Source: Anodontia alba
Taxonomy: Eukaryota; Mollusca; Bivalvia; Lucinida; Lucinidae
Length of the DNA: 64,000 nucleotides
NCBI GenBank assembly: GCA_964016985.1
Contig: OZ024831.1
Coordinates: 85,640,095 to 85,704,094 of the forward strand
Direction: 5' to 3'
Shown: one piece after another, positions 42,201-48,949 of the stretch
Numbering within the stretch: the stretch's first letter is position 1
How the letters are laid out: every line of letters begins with the position of its first letter
Translations under genes and position numbers: made by a program
Notes under the pieces: generated by a model
What the model was told of the DNA's origin: nothing
Database searches by the model: none
Seen by the model: the letters and a program-made list of their open reading frames with translations, nothing else

Positions 42201-45034
42201 AGTAGCTATCTGTATACCAAGCATAAACTAAATGAATAGTATGATTTGAAAACTAGCTGAGTAAATAATTACAAGACCTTAAGAACTTTGAGGTAAAACT
42301 TTAAGATAAAATTTCTAAGTCCATGACCTTGTCATAAAACTTTAACATTTTTGCTAATGCGAATTTCCAAGTCTGTGACCTTGACTTCTAGATCATAAGC
42401 AGGGGTGTGGATAGTGCTGAATAATATTTTGGAACAATGTCTATAATCTTACCAAATATGAACCAAATCCATCTGAGGATTTAGAAAATATAAGGTCATA
42501 AAAACTTTGACGTAAAACTTTAACAATTTTGTTAAAGCTGCAGTCGATACCAATGCTGGCGCGGATGCCAATGCCAATGCTGACCCTAGGCATAGTGCAA
42601 CAGCTCTTGCTGTACTTTGTACATGTGAGCTAAAAATAACTTCAAGAAGTTATCACAAAAATAATCATAGAAAGTTACAACCCTGTCAATTTGACCAGTG
42701 AAACAACCAACAGCTGAACTGTAGTCTACTTACCTAATCTCATATTACTGATGATAAAATAGGCAATATAGAAAGGCAGTACAACAATCAACACAAACAG
42801 GATAATAAATAACTCCAACTTCCAATGGAAATATCGAGAACTGCAAAGAGAAGAAAATACATGTATAACTGGGTTACAAATCCACCAAATTTGGCAACAT
42901 TCCTTCAATCAGTTTAAAGATGTGGCCTAGACATGGATTCTATACTATGGGCCATAACTATGGAAGTACTGCATCAACTCCATTTTTTCAACTAACATAT
43001 CCAACACATCATTATCTTAAAATGTGTCATCCCACCAAATTTGGCAATGTTACTTCAACTGGTTTAGAAGATGTGGAAAGGGTCTATTCTAAGAGGAAAG
43101 AATTTTGCTCTCAAGGAAAGCAAGCCCCTTCAGAAAGGGGTTTGCTCTTAAAGGAAAGAGTTTGCTCCCCTCAGGAGCAAATTCTTTCCTTTCAGGGCAG
43201 ATCCCTTTCCAGAAAGGAGACAAAATCAATCTAACATATATATCTGCCTCCCTTGGATGTGTATTAATTACCCTTAAAATTCAGGAACAGCATGGCATTC
43301 ATAGTGCTTAACCCTTGTCCTGCTGAACCCGGATATCCCTGCCTTTGCAAACAGTGTAGATCCAGATCAGTTGGCTTCTGAAGAAGCCAAGTGATCTGGA
43401 TCTGCACTGTTTGTCATTAAGTATATGAATATGTATTAAAATCTGGGATCAAGTAATCTGATTGGCTGAAAATTAGAAGTGGGTCTGGCATCTTAATTTA
43501 TTCAGCAGAACAAGGGTTAACGTACATTTTTCATAGTTCACTGTACTTTCAGTGTGGTATGTACTGAAGTAGATATTTCATTCAAAGTGAAACAAATTTT
43601 GGAAAAAAATAATGGTTACACTATAGCTATCGGTAAGGCTCCTTTTCACCCATAAAGTATTGATATCTTTCTTTTTTTTTTCTATGAAAACAAGTTTTGT
43701 GAGTACTCATTAGAAGTGCCTCAGTAAGGCACTTCTAATGAGTACCCAAAAACACAGACATTTCTAATGAGTAACCAAAATGTGTTTTTGTGGATAAATG
43801 TTATGAGCAATTTTAAATACTGTATTTGAATAAAGGGAAGGTAAGTGAAATGATGATGATGGTGATGGTAATGATGATGATGATGAATGATGATGATGAG
43901 GAGGAGGAGGAGAAGGAGGAGGAGGAGGATGATAATGATGATGAGTTTGGTTTGGTGTTTTACGTCTCTTTCAAAATTATTTAAATCTACTGAGATGATG
44001 ATGGGGTGATAATGAAAGGCTCTGCACAATGAAGTGTAGAATAGTCATGATTTGAACTCCGCCTCTAGTGGGATTCAAACCTGGGACCCAGTGATCCCAA
44101 GTCAGGAGAGCTACAATGTAACCACTTAGCCACTAGAGGTCAAACAATTCACTGAAATTGTATCACAATACTTTTTCTGATGATATGTGTATCGTATCGT
44201 GGGCCAAGTATCGCAATATGTATCGTATTGTGAGGTGACTGTACCCTTACAGCCCTATTAGCCACTCAGACCCAATTATGGAAGATTACTATAGAGTGGG
44301 TCTGATATGAATGTGTCCATTCTGCACAGCAGACAAACTGAGAATGATGAAACTGAAACAGGCAAAATGGGAGTTGATAAATTAAGAGGTTTGCAAACTT
44401 ATATGCTCTTGGTCAGATAAGGCATTTTTTACACCAAAAATACTGGTATTTTTCTTATTTCTTCATGCTGAGGCACTTCCAATGAGTATCCACAACACGA
44501 TTTCACGAAGAAATAAGAAAATAAATTATCTGGATAATCCTTTTACCTGGAGCTTCATATACCAATAATAACATCACAAAAACATACCCATATAATTTTG
44601 ACCTCAATCAACTCTACTTTTATATAGTAAAACTGGGGTTTACAGGGTTATATATTATTTTTCTTATTTCTGCTCGAAAACATAGATTGTGGGTACTCGA
44701 TAGAACAGCCTCAGCAAGGCAGTTCTAACAAGTACCCACAATCTATGATTTCAGGAGAAATATGAAAAATATCAAAATTTTTATCTGAAAACTTTCAGTT
44801 TCTGGTGCTGAAATTTTAAATATATTTGAATAGGCATGTTTTCATAATGTAAACAATGCTGAACATGTACCTTGTGTCCAAGAATCCAAGGATTTCAAAT
44901 ATGATTAATTCAAACATTAAGCATGACAATGCAAACGTCACTGAGAATACCAGCAGCACAACTTTGTGGTGGACCTCATAGTCTCGGAACAACTGTTTCA
45001 GGAAAAACACCCAGCCACCACCGAAAAACAGGAC
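14825..45034 (-). CDS. Golgi pH regulator GPR89/GPHR (13 exons, first coding exon missing)
   Basis: Thirteen exons in order on the - strand, each with AG/GT borders and matching phases: 44871-45034, 42734-42840, 40355-40465, 35283-35403, 33439-33519, 32084-32172, 30934-31022, 23849-23941, 20657-20752, 18812-18901, 16948-17013, 16139-16197, 14825-14966. Together they give 1308 nt, that is 435 residues plus TAA. Human GPR89 has 455 residues, and only its first ~14 have no counterpart here. Nearly every exon aligns by eye with the vertebrate protein, for example [34 protein letters not shown] and [16 protein letters not shown]. The family is a multi-pass membrane protein of the Golgi, described as a voltage-dependent anion channel that supports lumenal acidification. 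It has an N-terminal GPHR domain, a central coiled-coil cytoplasmic region and a C-terminal ABA_GPCR-type domain. The introns hold most of the repeats listed here. Confidence 0.95.
15340..15800. repeat. SINE-like sequence with tRNA-like promoter motifs
   Basis: Around 15645-15700 an A-box-like CATTTGGTAGAGC and a B-box GGTTCAAGTCC stand at tRNA-like spacing. A second A-box-like GATAGCTCAGCTGGTGG lies at about 15396. Ends could not be fixed. Inverted GATATCCCAACTCCAGATAG-type motifs connect 15060-15110 with 15380-15400. Confidence 0.45.
16139..16197 (-). CDS. GPR89 exon ([13 protein letters not shown] block)
   Basis: 59 nt, encoding the [19 protein letters not shown] segment, which vertebrate GPR89 shows almost unchanged. 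Acceptor TTTCAG, donor GTAAGT, ending in phase 2. Confidence 0.95.
16301..16552. mobile_element. Palindromic MITE, family P5
   Basis: The termini are GGACCCAGTTGTTCAAAAC and GCTTTGAACAACTGGGCTC, with the GAAAAAATGTGA / TCACATTTTTTC central hairpin. An internal GATGCTTT is duplicated near the right end. Confidence 0.8.
16948..17013 (-). CDS. GPR89 exon ([13 protein letters not shown] block)
   Basis: 66 nt, 22 codons, phase 0 at both ends. Encodes [20 protein letters not shown] followed by IM. This is part of the eighth predicted membrane segment. The acceptor follows a 14-base T tract on the - strand. Confidence 0.95.
18188..18480 (+). mobile_element. SINE-like element, fourth type, opposite to 12475-12990
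   Basis: It starts with TTTGTGTTGGGGCTTAACAA and contains GTGTCATCTCCCAGAGAAAC, a purine-rich stretch, and CAAGGATAGAAGGCCTTGCC. This is the reverse complement of the pair at 12475-12990 and lies within a half copy of a P1 element (18110-18180). Confidence 0.65.
18622..18703. repeat. 41-bp tandem duplication
   Basis: Two copies of a unit containing AATTAGAGAATGCAATGTCT differ at only a few bases. Confidence 0.8.
18812..18901 (-). CDS. GPR89 exon ([12 protein letters not shown] block)
   Basis: 90 nt, 30 codons, phase 0 at both ends. Encodes [20 protein letters not shown] and [10 protein letters not shown]. Vertebrate proteins have the same segment with Lys as the last residue. The donor is GTAGGT. 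Confidence 0.95.
18978..19325 (+). mobile_element. Diverged copy of the 3088-3397 SINE type
   Basis: Contains a degenerate tRNA-like head, AATCAAGAAGGGCAGTTGTC, TACTGGTTAACTGCTTAGAG and a CCAACTCAAGCAAGCAA tail. A purely C/A-rich stretch (19107-19133) was gained in the body. Confidence 0.75.
19992..20213. mobile_element. Palindromic MITE, family P5
   Basis: Begins GGGCCCAGTTGTTCAAAGC and ends AACAACTGAGCCC. The central hairpin arm has decayed relative to 2091-2336. Confidence 0.8.
20215..20610. repeat. Adjacent P1 and P2 elements
   Basis: A P1 hairpin (about 20215-20360, GGTACAGATCAGAAGGGTCT form) is followed by a P2 element (about 20400-20610, TTTTGACATTTCTTGCAAAC with inverted partner CATGAAATGTTGAAACC). 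Confidence 0.75.
20657..20752 (-). CDS. GPR89 exon ([15 protein letters not shown] block)
   Basis: 96 nt, 32 codons, phase 0 at both ends. Encodes the lumenal/cytosolic loop [20 protein letters not shown] with [10 protein letters not shown] after it, part of the ABA_GPCR-type domain. One of the most conserved stretches of the protein. Confidence 0.95.
20790..21075. mobile_element. Palindromic MITE, family P6
   Basis: The arms AAAAGGAAAGAATTTGCTCC and GGAGCAAATTCTTTCCTTTT are exact complements. They are flanked by GGGGTCTACCCT / AATAGACCC and outer TTTGCCTNNCC and ACAGGCATTAACAAAATTTG parts. Similar copies: 23525-23740, 25060-25265, 29235-29465, 34030-34260, 40660-40895, 43078-43225. Confidence 0.8.
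21185..21423. repeat. Dispersed repeat, inverted copy of 1-230
   Basis: Read on the - strand it follows 1-215 from AGAAACAAAGAAGTTG through GAAGTGGAGGTAACATC and CACTTTTATTTTCACCAGAT to CAATAAAATAAA. It lies in a GPR89 intron. Confidence 0.7.
21680..21860. mobile_element. P3-family element
   Basis: Starts AACCCTGATCCTGCTGAACC, has the ACAGTGTAGATCCAGATCAG hairpin and ends GACAAGGGTTAA. The termini are inverted (TTAACCCT... / AGGGTTAA). Confidence 0.75.
21948..22136 (-). mobile_element. tRNA-headed SINE, third type
   Basis: Same order as 13316-13502, including ATTTAAGTCATATTGAGA, GAAAGGCTCTGTGAAATAAA and a degenerate tRNA-like head. Confidence 0.7.
22335..23525. repeat. About 137-bp tandem array with inverted caps
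   Basis: Six to seven units share GAGCTGAAACTTGATGGGAG, GCATCACAGTGACACAGAGA, AAATCGTTCC and TCCAAGATGGCCGCC. In the best units the AAGATGGCNGCC segment forms a palindrome with GGCAGCCATCTTGAAATTC. The left cap TAGCTCACCTGGAGCTTTGC is a hairpin followed by GTCCGTCCGTCCGTC. The right cap TCCAGGTGAGC is its complement. The array is therefore bounded as one element. Confidence 0.85.
23849..23941 (-). CDS. GPR89 exon ([14 protein letters not shown] block)
   Basis: 93 nt, 31 codons, phase 0 at both ends. It begins [15 protein letters not shown], invariant in vertebrate GPR89, and continues into the sixth membrane segment ([15 protein letters not shown]). Confidence 0.97.
23960..24150. mobile_element. 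P4-family element
   Basis: Has the CCGAAATATTTGGACACCTT start, AACAAGTCCATTTTACTAC, then a hairpin of GTGTAGACCCAGCTCAGATG and CATCTGATCTGGGTCTACAC. Confidence 0.7.
24290..24606 (-). mobile_element. SINE of the 3088-3397 type
   Basis: On the - strand it begins with a tRNA-like head (TCGGTGGTTCAGTTGGAAGC) and contains AGAAACTGACAAATGCCC on the + strand. Near full length but diverged. Confidence 0.75.
24855..25060. mobile_element. P3-family element
   Basis: Begins AACCCTTGTCCTGCTATACC and ends GGCAAGGGTTAA. The central hairpin is AGTTGGCTGCTTGAGAAGCC. Confidence 0.75.
25395..25883 (+). pseudogene. C-terminal remnant of a non-LTR retrotransposon ORF2, copy 1
   Basis: About 157 codons (from about 25410) carry a C-terminus seen in many LINE polyproteins of the RTE-like type: [45 protein letters not shown], then [20 protein letters not shown]. 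The reverse-transcriptase core is absent, so the copy is 5'-truncated, as is normal for LINEs. After the stop the element ends in a short repetitive tail of TATGATATGAT type. Copy 2 is at 37540-37990. Clade assignment is tentative. Confidence 0.85.
25915..26690. repeat. About 191-bp tandem array, four copies
   Basis: Units begin near 25975, 26166, 26357 and 26546. Landmarks are GATAAAAAATNATTTCAGGA, CCACATGCATATCTTCAGGC, AAAACTGTGGGAGGAGTTA and AGAACTCAAAAAATGTCTAA. The fourth is incomplete. A small palindromic cap AAGAGGACCATTGGTCCT (about 25921-25938) precedes the array. Confidence 0.9.
27090..27290. repeat. Diverged two-copy tandem repeat
   Basis: Two units contain CTATGACAAAAGCCAG-type, AGATTGAACNNGTTCTCAGA and CAGCTCATATTTTGG-type stretches, about 115 bp apart. 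Confidence 0.75.
27360..27515. repeat. Long palindrome
   Basis: Left arm from ATCATACCTTTCTTGGG to ATGAACTATC and right arm from GATAGTTCATCAGGTGGT to AGAAAGGTATGA are complementary with small gaps, over about 75 bp each. A MITE structure is likely, but I see no second copy here. Confidence 0.8.
27700..29230. other. AT-rich intronic stretch, nothing recognised
   Basis: No exon, SINE or palindromic family member was identified. The stretch lies in the GPR89 intron between exons 23849-23941 and 30934-31022. Confidence 0.5.
29235..29465. mobile_element. Palindromic MITE, family P6
   Basis: The arms AAAAGGAAATAATTTGCTCC and a complement with one change surround TTGGGAAC. The outer parts match 20790-21075. 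Confidence 0.8.
29530..30888. mobile_element. Non-autonomous TIR transposon with CAGGGC ends, copy 2 (1359 bp)
   Basis: Starts CAGGGCTCTGGAAA and ends TTTTCCAGAGCCCTG, a perfect 11-base TIR with a weaker extension. Flanks are GTACCAAAT at 29521-29529 and GTACCAAAT at 30889-30897, an exact 9-bp duplication (8 bp if one G belongs to the element). It is collinear with 10079-11649 and in the same orientation. A (TA) microsatellite (29631-29692) and a 39-bp A tract (30171-30209) have expanded inside it. It sits less than 50 bp from the GPR89 exon at 30934. Confidence 0.88.
29600..29692. repeat. A tract and (TA)n microsatellite
   Basis: About 30 A residues are followed by about 31 TA units. Copy 1 of the host transposon has only a short A run at the same place (10158-10170), so the expansion is specific to this copy. 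Confidence 0.98.
30934..31022 (-). CDS. GPR89 exon (coiled-coil region)
   Basis: 89 nt. Encodes [20 protein letters not shown] and EVVDLHNTQ, the amphipathic cytoplasmic helix found in the family ([15 protein letters not shown] in vertebrates). Enters in phase 1 and ends in phase 0. Confidence 0.95.
31430..31602 (-). mobile_element. tRNA-headed SINE, third type
   Basis: Contains ACTTCAGTCATATTGAAACA and GGGATTCGAACCTAGGACC (inverse B-box), and ends in a TGACCACCCAGATGC head. Confidence 0.75.
31683..31890. mobile_element. P3-family element, well preserved
   Basis: Begins TTAACCCTTGCCTTGCTGAA and ends AGCAAGAGAAGGGTTAA. The hairpin AGTTGGCTTCTTCAGAAGCC / AACTGATCTGGATCTACAC is nearly perfect. 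A good reference copy for the family. Confidence 0.85.
32084..32172 (-). CDS. GPR89 exon ([11 protein letters not shown] block)
   Basis: 89 nt. Encodes [20 protein letters not shown] and IKNVATG. The end aligns with the vertebrate PSGFWGMIKSV segment, while the front part is variable in the family. Phase 2 in, phase 1 out. Confidence 0.93.
32205..33060. repeat. Capped repeat unit pair
   Basis: Begins with the palindromic AAGAGGCCCATGGGCC and a CTCACCTGAG cap. It contains two diverged copies (about 32330-32590 and 32740-33000) with GACCTTGAGTCCCNNATGCT, ATATATGNGCATGGC and CCNCTTNGACAGAAG, and ends near AGCTCATCCCAAGCC / AGGATGAGCT. The architecture resembles 22335-23525, but the sequence is unrelated. 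Confidence 0.6.
33439..33519 (-). CDS. GPR89 exon (cytoplasmic charged helix)
   Basis: 81 nt. Encodes [20 protein letters not shown] and IIMKKKR, matching the vertebrate NVTDTDILALERRLLQTMD segment. Phase 2 at both ends. The lysine run at its end is characteristic of the family. Confidence 0.95.
34030..34260. repeat. P6-family element, diverged
   Basis: Contains GAATTTGTTCTTAAGGAGAG, GCAAATTCTTTCCTTTGAGA and TTTGCAGGAGGGGC. The outer parts are degenerate. Confidence 0.55.
34415..34590. repeat. Large palindrome around CCCGAGGGCCAAAGGCCCG
   Basis: The arms ATATGGCAATTTTCATATCATACCCCAT... and ...ATGGGGTATGATATTTGCCATATT are complementary with few gaps. A second inverted pair, GGTGATATGGGTTTTCTGCC-type, follows at 34705-34810. 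It is probably a MITE, single copy here. Confidence 0.7.
34950..35120. mobile_element. Palindromic MITE, family P1
   Basis: The arms AAAACATAGATTGTGGGTAC and complement surround GCCTCAATGAGGC. A closely similar copy is at 44620-44815 and a decayed one at 52535-52640. Confidence 0.85.
35283..35403 (-). CDS. GPR89 exon ([18 protein letters not shown] block)
   Basis: 121 nt. Encodes [20 protein letters not shown] and [19 protein letters not shown]. This is the fifth membrane segment with the family's most conserved loop. Phase 1 in, phase 2 out, donor GTAAGT. Confidence 0.98.
35460..35640. mobile_element. Palindromic MITE, family P1
   Basis: The hairpin of CATATGTTGTTGATACTCAT type has one partly decayed arm (TGCCTCCACAACATATG). 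It lies only about 60 bp from a GPR89 exon. Confidence 0.75.
36060..37050. repeat. Cluster: P2, 60-bp duplication, P1, SINE, P1
   Basis: In order: a P2 element (36060-36260), two 60-bp direct units with TCTCTGGGTCACACTCA (36230-36345), a P1 hairpin (36450-36600), a 5'-truncated SINE of the 3088 type (36655-36862) and a second P1 hairpin (36880-37050). The two P1 copies share the outer GTGATAATTCTGGGATATTT ends, so the SINE lies between or within related elements. Confidence 0.7.
37134..37374. mobile_element. Palindromic MITE, family P8
   Basis: The termini are TTAATCCTTAAAGCGCCA and TGGTGCTTTAAGGGTTAA. The internal hairpin is CAAACAGTGTGGACCCAGAT / ATCTGGGTCCACACTGTTTG with a CTCCTAAAGGAG loop. 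Confidence 0.85.
37540..37990 (+). pseudogene. C-terminal remnant of a non-LTR retrotransposon ORF2, copy 2
   Basis: It is nearly identical to copy 1 from CAACCTCCAGCGTCTGCAGC onward: [28 protein letters not shown] frameshift near 37765 splits the reading, so the remainder ([15 protein letters not shown]) is in the next frame. It is truncated further 5' than copy 1 and ends in the same TATGATATGATA tail. Confidence 0.85.
38272..38480. mobile_element. P3-family element
   Basis: The termini are TTAACCCTAGTCCTGCTGAA and CAGCAGGACAAGGGTTAA. The hairpin is AGCTGGCTTCTTCAGAAGCC. Confidence 0.85.
38815..39190. mobile_element. P8 element followed by a P4 element
   Basis: The P8 copy (38815-39063) ends CACTTTAAGGGTTAA. 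A P4 copy starts immediately after (39064-39190). The P8 loop has an extra repeat of GGAGCAGTAAA. Confidence 0.8.
39265..39475. mobile_element. Palindromic MITE, family P2
   Basis: The arms GGTTTCAACATTTCATGTGA and its near complement are flanked by CTTATTTTTTCCAG / CTGAGTAAAATAAG. Confidence 0.8.
40355..40465 (-). CDS. GPR89 exon ([16 protein letters not shown] block)
   Basis: 111 nt. Encodes [20 protein letters not shown] and [18 protein letters not shown]. The stretch [12 protein letters not shown] is unchanged from vertebrates. Phase 1 at both ends. Confidence 0.98.
40660..40895. mobile_element. Palindromic MITE, family P6
   Basis: Nearly perfect arms TCTACTCTTAAAGGAAAGAA and complement, with a CTCCCTGTGGGAG loop. 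The outer part GAATTGATACACTTTCAGGG is shared with 35800-35985. Confidence 0.85.
41425..41637. mobile_element. P3-family element
   Basis: The termini are TTAACCCTTGTCATGCTGAA and TTCAGCAGGACAAGGGTTAA, and the hairpin is in good condition. Confidence 0.85.
42734..42840 (-). CDS. GPR89 exon (SRYFHWK block)
   Basis: 107 nt. The first base completes a Ser codon, then [20 protein letters not shown] and [15 protein letters not shown]. This is the third membrane segment. Phase 1 out, donor GTAAGT. Confidence 0.97.
43078..43225. mobile_element. P6-family element
   Basis: The arms TTAAAGGAAAGAGTTTGCTC and complement, with a second partial inverted unit to the left (AAGGAAAGCAAGCC). Confidence 0.7.
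43310..43520. mobile_element. P3-family element
   Basis: The termini are TTAACCCTTGTCCTGCTGAA and CAGAACAAGGGTTAA. The hairpin is CAGTGTAGATCCAGATCAGT / GATCTGGATCTGCACTG. Confidence 0.85.
43850..44140 (-). repeat. (GAT)n/(GAG)n microsatellite and a third-type SINE
   Basis: GAT and GAG triplets (43852-43942) directly abut the far end of a tRNA-headed SINE (43950-44140), whose head carries an inverse B-box GGATTCAAACCTGGGACC. The triplets probably grew from the SINE's tail. Confidence 0.75.
44871..45034 (-). CDS. GPR89 second coding exon (first seen)
   Basis: 164 nt. Encodes [20 protein letters not shown], then the second membrane segment ([20 protein letters not shown]) and LGFLDT. It corresponds to human residue 15 onward. 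The acceptor is TTTTCAG in phase 0, so the missing first exon must end on a full codon. Donor GTACAT. Confidence 0.97.
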
Positions 45035-45119
45035 CTGAAAATAATAAATATAAATGAAGGTCTTACCTACAAATTAGTATAACAAACAGAGAAAGACCAA
45101 GACTAGCCCATTATTAAAA

Positions 45120-45310
45120 TTCACAACTCATTGGTCTAATTCAGCAGATGGCAAACTGGTTAGTTTTCTCAGTAAATAGGCTTTGAGATTTCATGCAAAT
45201 TGTCTCCTTGCGAGACAATTTGCATGAAATGTCAAAGCCTATTTTCTGAGAAAATAAAACAAATTTCAAGACGTTGTCTTGTTGAAATTTTTACCCTGTA
45301 TGCAGCGCAT
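45120..45310. mobile_element. Palindromic MITE, family P2, near-perfect
   Basis: The arms GACAATTTGCATGAAATGTC and GACAATTTGCATGAAATCTC type, with outer CTCAGAAAATAGGCTTTG, are complementary almost without gaps. The right end is followed by GTTGTCTTGTTG. Confidence 0.85.
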
Positions 45311-45494
45311 TAAAGGGAGGGGCCCACTAAATACAATCTATGTCTTCAAATATTCAGCTAAGAAAAACAAGCAACTTGGTGCAAATTTGATCAAAATTGT
45401 TAACAAATGAAAAAAGATACTAGAATTCAAAGTTTTTATAACTGTGAGCATAGACATGACAATTTTTAATATTTATTAGATATTTAATTTTTGT

Positions 45495-45795
45495 TTGTGT
45501 TTAGGTTTTACAACCCAGTCAACCCATCGGGGTCATGTCAAGCGTGGTCAGTTTACCTCACCACACTTTTACTGGGCAGTCTTAGTCCTCTAAGCAGTTA
45601 ACCAGTATTGTGCACATTCTTTTGCCAGAAACTGACAACTGCCCTCACTGAATCAGCTGAAGGGAGAAAATGACTGTAGAAAATATGTGATCAATCTCCT
45701 CGAAAGAATGATGCCGACCCGGCGGGGGTTGAACCCACAGCCTCAGCCAACTGATCACCAGTCGGATGTGCAGCCAACTGAGCCACCAAGACAGG
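45495..45795 (-). mobile_element. SINE of the 3088-3397 type
   Basis: On the - strand it opens with a TGGCTCAGTTGG A-box and a GGGTTCAACCCC B-box and ends in TGTAAAACCTAAACACAAAC. Near full length. Confidence 0.85.
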
Positions 45796-45976
45796 CTTTT
45801 TAATTTTCGCAAAGCACAAATAAAAGTTGATACAGGAATATGCTGCTTGTGCCAGCTAGCTGAGCAAAAGAACACATTTACATGTGTATATCAACTAGAC
45901 AAAGTGACCAGTGGGTCAAGTATACCCCTGGCCAATGCCATTGAATCCATCAACAGGCCTTGATAATATACTCTCT

Positions 45977-46194
45977 TAACCCTTGTCATACTGAATAAAT
46001 TAAAATGCCACTCCCACTTCTAACTGTCAGCCAATCAGATTACTTGATCTAAGCTGTTGAAACAAATTCACATACTAAATGACAAACAGTGCAGATCAGA
46101 TCAGATCAGTTGGCTTCTTCAGAAGCCAACTGATCTGGATCTACATTGTTTGTAAAGGCAGGGTATATCTGGGTTCAGCAGGACCAGGGTTAAA
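45977..46194. mobile_element. P3-family element
   Basis: The termini are TTAACCCTTGTCATACTGAA and TTCAGCAGGACCAGGGTTAA, and it carries a GATCA microduplication inside the hairpin. Confidence 0.85.
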
Positions 46195-47444
46195 AACAGT
46201 TACACAGTCTGATACATATGTCCAAAATTTTGATTGGAGCGAAAGAAAATTGCACAAATAAATGGAGAATAAGCAGGAGTATGCCATTTCTGTTTCCAAC
46301 AACACAACAAGTCATAGGCATACCAAATTTCAAGATCCTAAATGCTGTATTTCCAAAGAAATGTTTGAACAAAAATATTTTGATTGGAGAGAATGAAAAA
46401 TGGACAAATAAATGGTAGAAAAAAATCACATGCTTGAGGATGTACTAAAAAAAAAAACAACATTTTGGATCAGTATCTATCATCATGTCAAATATGAACA
46501 AATTCATCACAGAAAGAAATAAGCTCTTTATACATGTAATTTTCAACCTAAAGCTTAAAAAAAATGAAAATTCCACATCTGTGATCTTGACCTCAAGGTT
46601 ACCGGTATGGCTGAGGATGGTGTTGATAAAAACTATGGATCAATATCTACCGTCATACCATTTACCGTCTACCATCATAGACTAAATCAATCTTAAGGTT
46701 AAAAGGTAATAATTAGCTATTAAAAACTTTCACGTCAAAACTTCAACATGACAATTCTGTGACTTTGATGTCAAGGTCACATGCATGTGTGAGGACAGCT
46801 CTGATAAAATCTTCGGACCAGCATCTATATGTATCATCATATCAAAATGAACTTAATTCATCAAAAGATGTGGAAGTTATGAGCTCCCCTTTTAGTTAAA
46901 AGTAAAAATCTTGTCAGGAAACTGTGAATTACAATCTTAAATGAAGACTATAAGTATCCTATCGAAACCAAACAATTTTCAAAACAGGAAATTCAGCTTC
47001 TGTTATTTCCTTTTTTTTGTTAGATTCAACCAATGTGGTTGCAGAGTGTTTAGTGCACTGGCCTCTAGTGTAAGACATCTTAGATTAAATTCCTGCTCAG
47101 GGTGAGAAATTTTCTGCATCTAATCAGCTCCATTTAAATAGCATCACTAGCATAGATGATGTTAATACAGGGCATCGTCCTTCTGACTAGGATGTTCCCT
47201 GTACAGGAAGAGACATCCAATGTGCAGGATAACAATCAATTCCACTACAGAGAAAAATCTGCTCCTCAGTGATTTATCCTGCTGTAATGGATTAGATATA
47301 TATAAATCACTTCTACAGCCTGGTTATGGGAGCCAGTTTTATGGTGACAATGGTAGAGTGATAAGCTTTTTCACAAAATTAAGCTAAAAGCAACATATAT
47401 TGCAGTTAGTACATGCATGGGTGGATGGGAACAGTTTGAATTTT

Positions 47445-47612
47445 AAGGCCCAGTTAGGGTCATGTCTAATTGGTTAGTTAACCTGCTTAGTCTTTGAAAC
47501 CGTTAACTATTAATATTTATGCACATCCTTTTTCCAGTAGCTGACAAATGCCCTTCTTGAACCAGCAGATGGAGGCTAATGACCATAGAAATGATTTCAT
47601 GATCAATCCCCG
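47445..47612 (-). mobile_element. Partial SINE of the 3088-3397 type, cut at GATCAATC
   Basis: It runs from AATTTTAAGGCCCAGTTAGG to GATCAATCCCCGT, where a different element begins (47614). The tRNA-like head is missing. Confidence 0.65.
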
Positions 47613-47613
47613 T

Positions 47614-48949
47614 CAGGTCTTGAGAAACTGAAAATTGCCATCGGTCCAGTCATTTTCAGATGCATTTCTGGAGTTTGCCGAGTCATTTTCGGTCACATTT
47701 ACGGAGTTTGCCGAGCGGATGTCTCAGTATTTTCAATAATCCTTGTCAAAAGAATTTCTGTATTGCAACTTCCAAATGCAGATGCTGCTTTATTTTTAGC
47801 ATAATGAATGTTATACCAACATTGCTTACACTTGCTGTACTTACATGCTCACAATTATCATGATTATAAATAGCAATATAGCTCAATATTATCAGACAAG
47901 CGTGATTAATGTACTTTCACTTTCACAACAATCAAACACTCAGGCGGTGAAGAGCACTAAAGGGAAACAGCCGGAATGTCTACATGTGTGGCAAGTCACC
48001 TTTCGTGTTTGCGTTGTGCTGCAGCTATAGCCATTACCATTTATTCTTCTTTCATTCTTTCTTTTGACCAGGGAAAAAAAATAATAATGTTTCATCCTAG
48101 CACCTTGTTATAACTGAGCATGTTAAAATTACAATGAAGGTGAATGAAGCACATTAAATATCTCTTTTAAAATTAAATAAACAAATTGATAACAGCGAGG
48201 CAACATTTCTCATTGTTGTAATGCGCAACCAAGCAGGTATGAAGCACTGTCCCTATTATACTTAACTGTAATAGCCCCAAGTGTACGGACAGACAGGCCT
48301 TGGCAAACAATGTAGACCCAGATCAGACGCTGCAAAATATGTGGCTTGCTGGTAATAGGCTTATGATCTGCATCTTCACAACTCATCCAGCAATGTAAAA
48401 GATGCAGTAAACTAGACACGTTCAAATTTTAGGATCAGTATGGTAAGGCCTTAAAGTGTCCCAATACTTAGGATAATTATGGTAACAACCCTTATTGATT
48501 TTTTCACACATCAATCAAATGGGCAGTTACTTATTTCTGTCACGCGGATTAAGTGGCATTGCGATAATAAGCATATCGCACAACAAGGCTATTTCCGGTA
48601 CATTTTTTTTTTTTGATTTGGGTTTTACGGCCCTTTCAAGAATATTTCACTTATATTGAGCCGATCGTTCATCGAAGGTGGGCGAAAACCGGAGAACCCG
48701 GAGAAAACCCACCTGACCATCCATAAGCAGAACTTGGCTTTCCCACATATGACATGGTTAGTGTTATATGTTTTGACAAAATGTGTGTTTGTTTTTATAG
48801 CTCCAAATAACGTGAAAATTTTAAGGTCAAATATAAGAAAACATGAATTATTATGGACTGATTTTTTTATGTCCTTCTAGAGTGAAAATACATCCAGTTC
48901 TTCAAAAACTGGTCTCAGACCGATGAAGCGGCATTTTCTCGAACCCAGG
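47614..48949. mobile_element. Probable diverged relative of the CAGGGC-end transposon
   Basis: The left end (CAGGTCTTGAGAAACTG with CATCGGTCC) and right end (CGATGAAGC ... TTTTCTCGAACCCAGGGC) are weakly complementary and share the GGTCC/GGTCT sub-terminal motifs of 10079-11649. A P4 element (48290-48480) and a truncated SINE (48608-48752) are nested inside. The flanking duplication could not be confirmed. Confidence 0.4.

Noticed and set aside
47829..47860. GPR89 first exon (MIIVS reading before GTAAGT)
   Set aside because: A complete codon at the donor gives an unrelated peptide, and the reading with similarity does not end in the required phase.
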